NCBI GenBank assembly: GCA_947396885.1
Contig: OX377204.1
Location: forward strand, 90,778,728-90,842,727
Origin: Heligmosomoides polygyrus polygyrus
Taxonomy: Eukaryota > Nematoda > Chromadorea > Rhabditida > Heligmosomidae
DNA: 64,000 bases
Direction: 5' to 3'
The translations under genes were made by a program, and so were the position numbers. A model generated the notes under the pieces. That model ran no database searches. It was not told the origin of the DNA and saw only the letters and a list, made by a program, of their open reading frames with translations. Below, in pieces: positions 59,401-64,000 of this stretch. Within the stretch, counting starts at the first letter, position 1, and every line of letters begins with the position of its first letter.

Positions 59401-62077
59401 ATTATGGCTTTACAATTCATGTCTTCTGATGCTCACATCCATGTTGTTTCTCTTCCTTTCTGGACTCACGCCAACCGTTCTTACTAGCGTTTGAAGGCGG
59501 TTTATAAGGAAGCGGTCCCATTCGAAACACGGTCTGTAATTGGTTCTTGAAGTTCAAGGATGTCGACTATTCCATTGAAGATGAAGAGAGGTCGAGGCGC
59601 TCAAAGGAGTTGGATTTGGACGCTTCGGAACAAAGTTGAGGCGGATCCATATTGGACCACCCGTGAAATATCACTCACGCTGGGCTTAACCTATCAACTG
59701 AGATCCGTGGATTGAAGTCTATTGGCAAGGTTAGAAAACTTGGTCGATAGATACCCCAGGTCGATTCTGCACTTTTTTCATAACCATCAGACGCATTCAC
59801 GTCTGGTTTGACAGTCTCATGCCTAGGGATGACAAGCAAATATTGTACTCTAACGTTGCCGCCATGCCCAGTAAGACGACAAAGGAGACGATGCAGAAGA
59901 GGTCTCGCTACCCGACTTGCACGTGAGGAAGGTGATACTGTGTGTTTGGTGGAGCGTTCATGGAGTAGAATATTGGGAGCTGGTGGATGAAGGTGTGGCA
60001 GTGATAGCGGAGGTTCGTTAGTCAGTGTAGAAGTTGAAACCCCATCTCCAAATTACGCGTGGAGAGCAGGCCAATGTATACTTCCAGCATGACAACGCTA
60101 GACCACACATTGCAAGGTCGACGAAGACGGAACTATTTAGGTAGGGCTGGGCAATCCTTTCCCATCTCCCACACTAACCAGACTTCGCCCTATCCGATTA
60201 CCATATTTTCTCGAATCTCTAACGCCATTTGGATGACAAGCATTTCTCAAACCGAGACGACATGGAAGAGGCACTCAAAGCGTTCTTTATGACGCCGCCT
60301 GCTACGTTCTGGAGGAAAAACGATGGCAAGGAGAATTGAAGCTAATGGTGTCTAGTTCAAGTAATTCGCTGTTGTTGTTTAGATATTATAAAATAAAATA
60401 TTTTGCGCTTCAAACGTCCGAGAGCTTACGCATCAACCTGCGTAACAGAACTTACGCATAACCTCCCCCCCCCCCCGACTGCTAACTTCAGGAATTTGTA
60501 TTAAGCTGACGAAAGTCTTGATAGGCTTTCTTCAAAAGTTCAGAACCGGCTTGATTCCCATGATTTAACAAGTGGTAGTGTGGTTGTCTGTTGTAGTCTC
60601 GAAGCTTCTCTACAAAAGGTATTCAAGCGCGCATGCTCTTCCTTGAGTTTTAGTGCAATGTCAATTACTCAAGAGCATCTTCCATGAATCGTCTTCTACT
60701 AGTGGCGCCACGGCACTGGGACGACGGCAACAGTCCGCAACATCAACAGCGCATTAGTGGGGATGCCATCAATGTCGTCAAACGCTGGCTCGCTCTGTTT
60801 GCAGAAGGAGACACGGACTTGAAGGATCGGAACGCCTTCAAGCAATGGAAGATTCTGCAGTTCTCGACGCTGCTAAGGAAGATCCGGAGGTAAAAACCCG
60901 GAGTTTTGCGACAAGATTCGGATGTACCCAATCGACAGTTGTCAACCTCCTCCAAGCCTTCGGTTGGATCCCGCATGCCTTGACGGATAGCGTATGGTCC
61001 ACCACTACGACTTCAATGCACACCATGTCAGATGGTTATCTCGGAGAAAAGAGCCTCCTATGCAAGAAAAGTCGAACGTGCACCTCAAGAGGGTTCTTCT
61101 ATGCTGCTTCTAAGACTCGAAGGGAATGCTGCACTACGAGCTCCTCCCGCAAGGGCACCGGGTCATCGCTGTTGTTTGCGCCACTCAGCTCCAAGAATCT
61201 CGAGGAAGCCGTTCGGGAAAAGCGTCCGAGACGACCTTTAGTGCACCTTCTTCATGAGTACGTCAGAGCCCAAGTAGCCGAAGCGGGCCACCAAAAAATC
61301 GAGGAACTCGGCTGGACTGCCCAACCTCATCGGTCATATTCTCCGCACACAGCCCCTTCAGACTGCAGCTCGTTCCGCACCCTTAATGCATCCTCGGCTA
61401 AGAAAAGCTTCATAAAGTTTGCAGACTTCTGGCAGTCGCCTATTTCTTCGACTCCCGACTCCCCAGTTCCGAGAAGAGGGAATCACTGACTTGCCCAGAA
61501 GGTGGACCACTGTGGTGGCTAACAATTGTGATTATATTGTTGGTTGATTTGTATTGTATGCTGAATAAAAAATAAAAAATAAAGAATGGAAACCTTATCA
61601 AGACTCTGGACCTGCCGATGGGAAGGCCCAACGGCGCTATGCGTTCAAAATTTCACCACTCCATACGTCGTGGTACAATGATAAAATGATAAATCTAATT
61701 CTAAACCCTCCCAAAAGTGGTGGTAGTGATGCTAGTGTTAAGGTTCCGAACCAGACTAACCTTTAGGTACGCATTTGGGTGGTGGACCTGGAGGACAAGG
61801 TGCCATCACACAGTTGAACGCATCCTGTTGACACTCCGTGCCAGGGGGACAATACTTCGTAGCACACGTCTCTCGCGGTGGCGCTGAGAAACAGTCATGT
61901 TGGGTCCGAGGAATGAAAAGTGCGACAAAATACCTTTAGTGGAGGTTGTCGGCGATCCAAAAGGTACACACTCGGTTTGACGAGTGAAGCACGGTGGCAC
62001 GAACGGACAGATTACACGACCAAGCACGCAGTTCGTGCCAGGAGGACAGTTCATCGCAGAGCACGGCTTGATCGTAT
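52245..62077 (-). CDS. Gene A: modular secreted cysteine-rich protein with C-terminal TIL domain, nine exons visible
   Basis: Spliced model on minus: 62077-61934, 61883-61761, 58994-58875, 55499-55350, 55244-55125, 54731-54627, 54533-54449, 53511-53400, 52367-52245, total 1082 bases (about 360 codons, stop included). Order: five six-Cys modules, one short four-Cys module, then a six-Cys module running straight into a ten-Cys TIL domain, then a short SITETNPY tail and stop. Every junction keeps frame, including two that use other phases (phase 2 at 54449/53511 and phase 0 at 53400/52367). The 5' end, with the signal peptide, lies upstream, possibly beyond the window. A secreted protease-inhibitor-like role is inferred from the TIL domain; the six-Cys modules have no function that I can name. 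Introns of 50 bp to 3.4 kb hold SINEs and DNA transposons. Confidence 0.82.
52588..52880 (+). mobile_element. tRNA-derived SINE
   Basis: GAGCGTGTAGAGCAGTCGGC head, GGGACTAGACTTGTCCGGGA, GTAGAATGCGTGGCGCACCC and CTTTATCCCTTTATTCC tail, in a gene A intron. Confidence 0.9.
52885..53092 (-). mobile_element. Old tRNA-derived SINE, 3' part missing
   Basis: Reverse orientation: GATGGCAATTTGAATGCGTA, AAGTCAGTGCTTTATCCTTC, GAGAAATCCGAACCAAAAAG and TCTGACTGCGCTCCATATGC. Strongly diverged, placed head to head with the copy at 52588. Confidence 0.75.
53400..53511 (-). CDS. Gene A exon: end of module and first half of TIL domain
   Basis: On minus, acceptor CCATTTCAG precedes 53511 and donor GTGAGT follows 53400. 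The 112 bases read 1+111. The first base completes a cysteine codon split across the intron (TG|T). The product is DPIGECYTPPQDNKCRAFET, then FKDCSSRCEPSCANKTP, so it closes the preceding module (C...GEC) and gives TIL cysteines 1-4. It ends in phase 0, like the other first-half TIL exons. Confidence 0.85.
53574..53870 (-). mobile_element. tRNA-derived SINE
   Basis: Reverse orientation from AGGATAAGGATAAAGGACAG to GCGCTACACGCGCCC, full length, in a gene A intron. Confidence 0.93.
53871..54448. repeat. Local repeat block including a partial copy of the adjoining exon
   Basis: Units containing GACGTAGAGTAAATCGTCTT, CATTTTTCAAGGTGAATTTT and CGAGAAAAATAGTGG occur at about 53877, 54250 and 54350-54440. 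A piece TCACCACGGTGCTCGTTTAC at about 54200 repeats the donor end of the exon at 54449-54533 (TCACCACGGTGGTCGTTTAC), a pseudo-exon fragment left by the duplication. Confidence 0.7.
54449..54533 (-). CDS. Gene A exon: first part of module joined to TIL
   Basis: On minus, acceptor TGCTTTAG precedes 54533 and donor GTGAGT follows 54449. The 85 bases read 2+81+2, giving AYNPCAATTCLVGSECRVKQ then VVCKRPP and TG of a split Cys codon. It is the only module exon that ends in phase 2; the following exon starts in the matching phase. An alternative reading without that splice hits TGA at once, which supports the model. Confidence 0.82.
54627..54731 (-). CDS. Gene A exon: short four-Cys module with Thr tail
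   Basis: On minus, acceptor GTGTTTTAG precedes 54731 and donor GTACTA follows 54627. The 105 bases read 2+102+1. The product is PELPLCSQFHCAKGTRCLVR then CQPDEETTTTATTT. It belongs with the short modules in gene B (23282-23419) and gene C (43975-44082): C-x4-C-x5-C-x3-C-Q. The Thr run is a likely O-glycosylated spacer. Confidence 0.87.
54796..54928 (+). mobile_element. SINE head fragment followed by G12 run
   Basis: GCGCTTGGAAGCGCAGTCTT and TTGCCCGCCCAGGCCAAA resemble the SINE head; the rest is missing. A G12 run is at 54917-54928. Confidence 0.6.
55125..55244 (-). CDS. Gene A exon: six-Cys module
   Basis: On minus, acceptor ATTCCTTAG precedes 55244 and donor GTTAGT follows 55125. The 120 bases read 2+117+1. 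The product is VAPKLETCATKKCPAGEECL, then QINCIKFPCPEPAVSCIKK. The spacing C-x4-C-x5-C-x4-C-x4-C-x6-C is slightly shorter after the third Cys than in its paralogues at 58875 and 61761. Confidence 0.87.
55350..55499 (-). CDS. Gene A exon: six-Cys module, CSAMNC type
   Basis: On minus, acceptor CAATTTCAG precedes 55499 and donor GTACCT follows 55350. The 150 bases read 2+147+1. The product is SITPCSAMNCPPGTNCVLGR, then VICPFVPPCFTRQTECVPFG and an Ala/Ser tail. It is almost identical in protein to the exon at 61934-62077, with mostly silent DNA differences, so it is a recent and constrained duplicate. Confidence 0.9.
55502..55980. other. Intronic sequence, nothing identified
   Basis: AT-rich. 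The plus frame 55638-55901 lacks features. Confidence 0.4.
55988..56205 (+). mobile_element. tRNA-derived SINE with internal deletion
   Basis: GGGCGCGTGTAGCGCAGTCG head, TTGGTTCCAGGCGTGTCTGG; the segment from CCACCGC to the GGGATTGAGTAAC near the 3' end is deleted. Confidence 0.9.
56373..56415. repeat. (AT)n microsatellite
   Basis: About 21 AT units, the insertion site of the element starting at 56416. Confidence 0.98.
56416..57675. mobile_element. Tc1/mariner-type element without recognisable transposase
   Basis: The inverted ends CAGGGTGGCCCATAAGTCCT and AGGACTTATGGGCCACCCTG (about 29 bp including GCAACAAAA) flank 1260 bp and lie between TA dinucleotides. Length and TA duplication are right for Tc1/mariner, but no DDE-type block is readable in any frame; coding is either decayed beyond recognition or replaced. 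Confidence 0.8.
57676..58117. other. Intronic sequence, nothing identified
   Basis: No element end or coding exon recognised. Confidence 0.4.
58118..58400 (+). mobile_element. Diverged tRNA-derived SINE
   Basis: TGGGGCGCAGTCGGAGGCGC head, TAGGTACCAGAGCTGTCTAC, GTAGAATGCGTGGCGCACCC and TTGATTAACGTCTCCCTTTA end. Confidence 0.85.
58401..58874. other. Intronic sequence, nothing identified
   Basis: AT-rich intron of gene A. Confidence 0.4.
58875..58994 (-). CDS. Gene A exon: six-Cys module
   Basis: On minus, acceptor TTTTCTTCCAG precedes 58994 and donor GTGAGT follows 58875. The 120 bases read 2+117+1. The product is SPQETCATKKCPPGTECQQE, then TIFCIRAPCPQPPPKCVKK. The cysteine spacing is C-x4-C-x5-C-x6-C-x4-C-x6-C. 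The APCP..PPKCV ending is shared with the exons at 61761 and 23122. Confidence 0.9.
58995..59459. other. Intronic sequence, nothing identified
   Basis: No supported feature before the degraded mariner. Confidence 0.35.
59460..60330 (+). mobile_element. Degraded mariner-like transposon
   Basis: Frames on plus contain DDKQILYSNVAA (first Asp region, altered), a GEQANVYFQHDNARPHIARS block at about 60058-60117 with the second catalytic Asp intact, and a decayed third block. Many stops. It lies in a gene A intron; ends not located. Confidence 0.75.
60465..60476. repeat. Poly-C run, 12 bases
   Basis: Homopolymer between two degraded mariners; one of the recurrent G/C runs of the window. Confidence 0.95.
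60640..61495 (+). mobile_element. Degraded mariner-like transposon
   Basis: The plus frame 60845-61489 has the second HTH (ATRFGCTQSTVVNLLQAFGW then IPHALTD), but the catalytic DEKW block is lost; RPLVHLLHEYVRAQVAEAGH is a decayed HDNARPH region, and PHRSYSPHTAPSDCSSFRTL a decayed SPDLAPSDYHLF. It is inactive. Confidence 0.8.
61761..61883 (-). CDS. Gene A exon: six-Cys module
   Basis: On minus, acceptor GTTTCTCAG precedes 61883 and donor GTTAGT follows 61761. The 123 bases read 2+120+1. The product is PPRETCATKYCPPGTECQQD, then AFNCVMAPCPPGPPPKCVPK, with spacing C-x4-C-x5-C-x6-C-x4-C-x7-C. The second half is identical in protein to gene B exon 23122-23244. A 50-bp intron precedes it. Confidence 0.9.
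61934..62077 (-). CDS. Gene A 5'-most exon found: six-Cys module, CSAMNC type
   Basis: On minus, acceptor CTAATTTCAG precedes 62077 and donor GTATTT follows 61934. The 144 bases read 2+141+1. The product is TIKPCSAMNCPPGTNCVLGR, then VICPFVPPCFTRQTECVPFG and SPTTSTK. It nearly repeats the exon at 55350-55499. Since it starts mid-codon, upstream exons exist; I saw none up to 64000. Confidence 0.9.
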
Positions 62078-62308
62078 CTGAAATTAGTGCTAGAAAGACG
62101 AAGGACAAGCCACGCCCATCGTTGTGGAGATTACGCCATGCATTTGGCTCGCATTCGGAATGCCTAACATTTGCATATCTGACATTGAACTTGGTCACTA
62201 TTTTTTTAGCACATTAGATCAGATTAAGATCGCATGGATACCAAAGCCTACCCATGACGAGACGAAGGATCCCCGTAATCAAAGATTTCACTGGGTTAAC
62301 CTCGTTGT

Positions 62309-62530
62309 GCGTGGTAGCGCAGTCGAAGGAAGGTTTCCGGATCGGATTTCCCGCCCAAACCAACGAACTCCTTCATTCTTCTCGGTCGACGAACTGGTAC
62401 CAGACTCACCTGTGACGGATAAAACACTGACTATTCCACACGTTGTTACAGGATGTTTTGATGCGGTTAAAACTCTTGCGCCAGGCGGGACTCGAAGCCA
62501 CACTCCTATCTCGGCCGCTCCTGGCTTAAA
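62309..62530 (+). mobile_element. Degraded SINE followed by a tRNA-like fragment
   Basis: GCGTGGTAGCGCAGTCGAAG, GGATCGGATTTCCCGCCC and GAACTGGTACCAGACTCACC follow the common SINE. Then CTTGCGCCAGGCGGGACTCG at about 62476 matches the left arm of the inverted tRNA-derived repeat at 25573-25820. Confidence 0.65.
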
Positions 62531-63239
62531 CAAATGTATTGCAATAATGTTGCTAGTAAAGCGTTCAGCTTAGCCGGCTCCATTCTGATTTCAGCGGCAG
62601 GCTCATCCCGATATCGCGTCGAGCGCTGATACGCCACTAATATATCGCGGATGTTGCGTCAAACAGCTCCGATGGCGTAGGTGCTCCCACACACTTTTGC
62701 GGTGACGCCGGGCCCTATCTTTAAAACCACAGGGCATAGATGCTGAGCTTGCCGCCTGCGGCAAGCGACGCCGTGCGGTGCCAGCACACTTTTGATTTAG
62801 CGACAACAGCGGCGTCGCAAATCCGCCGAGGCGACAGAGTCTGTCTGCGCCCTAGCCACTCGTGGCAGGGGTCTAGAGTGGAAACAGACGGGTCCTTTAA
62901 GCTCCGCGATCGATACCGACCAGTTGAGACCCACAGGTGGGTCAAATTTTAAAATTTCTCGCAGCGGCAGTAGGTCCCAATTGGAAAGAGTGCGGTGCCT
63001 CGCTGTCTGCCGCCCTCTGCCGCTGCCCGCCTTCAAGGATCGAATGTGCATGAACAGCGCGTCAAAACCGGGGAGGAGCGCTGTCAGTCCAAAGCTACGC
63101 GCCAGTTTCGCCGCACGCCAAACAAACAAACAAAAACAGGGGCGTCCGTTCCATACACGATCTCGCCCGCCGACCATTTCCCGCCCTACCTGCGCCGCCC
63201 TATTTGGACATGTTTGCGTCGCGCGAAACCGTCGTTAAC
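62531..63239. other. No gene; locally GC-rich sequence
   Basis: GC-rich stretch with frames on both strands (62797-63177 minus, 62924-63238 plus) that show no domain. GCTGAGCTTGCCGCCTGCGG-type words suggest a transposon relic. Confidence 0.35.
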
Positions 63240-63373
63240 GCCTTTGTCATACCATCTCTCACCTCGAGCAACGCCTAATGATAGGCTCCCATATCGATCG
63301 GGCGGCGCGATGGGATCGATATGGGTGCATATCATAAGGCGTCGCTCGGAGTGAGCGATGGTATGACAAAGGC
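63240..63373. repeat. Palindromic MITE, 134 bp
   Basis: GCCTTTGTCATACCATCTCT and its inverse ending GATGGTATGACAAAGGC enclose inner arms CTCCCATATCGATC/GATCGATATGGG. TTAAC and CTAATT flank it, so a TTA/TAA-type target site is possible. Confidence 0.8.
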
Positions 63374-64000
63374 CTAATTGGCGTGACGTCGTTCAAAAAC
63401 CTAACAGCTGATAGGAGACGATTGTGAGGCGCATCTCTTGAGGAACTCTGAAATCAGTTTCTGTCGGTTCGGTTATGGAGGCAGTTGAGGGGAGGATAAC
63501 GTCGCTCTTCTCTCTGGGTTCTTTAAATTCTCGCCAAACTAGAGACTATCGGTGATTCCGATCAGGGGTTGGTGGTCTGTACATTGAAGGCTTATCTGAA
63601 ATTGTGCGTAAAGGCGGCCCACCGTCCTCTCATTTTAAAGGATAAACAATTCTCTTTATGTTTTTGAAGAACGTTCTAGTGGATGATCGCGGTGTTGTCA
63701 TGACATATCTCGTTTGATGTTGTTATACTTGTCAGAAAATGCGGGCGATGCCTTAGTGCTGAGCAATGTGGCGGGACTTGGCGCTGCAGCTGAAAAGTCC
63801 TTTTCCCCAAATGTGGTGTACAATATTCTGAGGCGATATATCAGTTGGGGGGGGGGGTCACCCCAGCATCGCTATCAGTTTTGTTCACTATCAATGCGTT
63901 ACCTTTTCTTTTTTTTCGTGTCAGTGCCACTTTTCGTAAGGTGACTCCCATCTAAAATAGCCCCGATTCTCACTCCTGCCTCAAGAACGAAATCTGTTCA
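63374..64000. other. No gene identified; contains a G11 run
   Basis: G11 at 63847-63857. The plus frame 63714-63944 has no recognisable domain. No gene A exon was seen. Confidence 0.4.

Noticed and set aside
62797..63354. 126-codon minus and 104-119-codon plus frames
   Set aside because: Mutually antisense in a GC-rich relic, no motif or splice context.
63400..63470. Possible upstream exon for gene A (TTTCAG acceptor on minus followed by an open frame)
   Set aside because: The frame in the required phase stops after about 14 codons without a donor, and the residues do not fit a module or signal peptide.
1..64000. CRISPR arrays, operons, ribosome binding sites
   Set aside because: No array of regular direct repeats with unique spacers; introns and spliced genes show eukaryotic organisation.

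Overview
This looks like nuclear DNA of a nematode, probably a strongylid (clade V) parasite such as a hookworm. The organism is inferred, not shown. The supporting signs are short nematode-style splice sites (TTTCAG acceptors, GTGAGT/GTAAGT donors), secreted TIL-type protease-inhibitor modules, and very dense mariner/Tc1 elements, RTE-like LINEs and tRNA-derived SINEs inside long introns.

The cellular genes are three members of one family of secreted cysteine-rich proteins, built from small exons of about 30-50 codons. I found these by reading splice sites; most exons are too short to stand out as open frames. Gene A (minus, nine exons from 62077 down to a stop at 52245) has five six-cysteine modules of the type C-x4-C-x5-C, one short four-cysteine module, and then a module fused to a C-terminal ten-cysteine TIL domain. 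Gene B (minus, nine exons from 23832 down to 536, open at both ends) encodes TIL, short module, module, TIL, a Pro/Met/Asn linker, module, module. Gene C (plus, four exons, 38065 to 44156) encodes a predicted 62-residue product: a signal peptide followed by one short four-cysteine module. Almost every module exon begins with two bases of a split codon and ends with one (phase 1-1), so modules can be duplicated, skipped or exchanged without breaking the frame. Each TIL domain is split by a phase-0 intron just before its predicted protease-binding loop.

The RNA genes are two divergent tRNA pairs inside a gene B intron (2848-3117 and 6824-7093), related by segmental duplication. Each pair has tRNA-Gly(GCC) on minus and a tRNA-Gly body on plus. 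The second plus-strand copy now carries the anticodon UUC.

The remaining sequence is mostly transposable elements. The main ones are: an intact 3.16-kb RTE-like LINE with a 14-bp target duplication and a tRNA-like 5' end (48290-51444); fragments of at least two other LINE families; a Penelope-like endonuclease remnant followed by a hammerhead-like core (5486-6119); at least eight mariner/Tc1-type elements, two of them fold-back derivatives; a hAT-like element with an 8-bp target duplication inside a SINE (35707-37681); about twenty copies of one tRNA-derived SINE; and several palindromic MITE families, one with TAA target duplications like PIF/Harbinger. Runs of 9-16 G or C recur across the window.

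Layout: 0.5-23.8 kb holds gene B and its TE-filled introns plus the tRNAs; 24-38 kb is TE-rich with no cellular exon found; 38-44.2 kb is gene C; 44-52 kb is mostly LINEs and mariners; 52.2-62.1 kb is gene A; 62.1-64 kb has MITEs and no exon that I could find.
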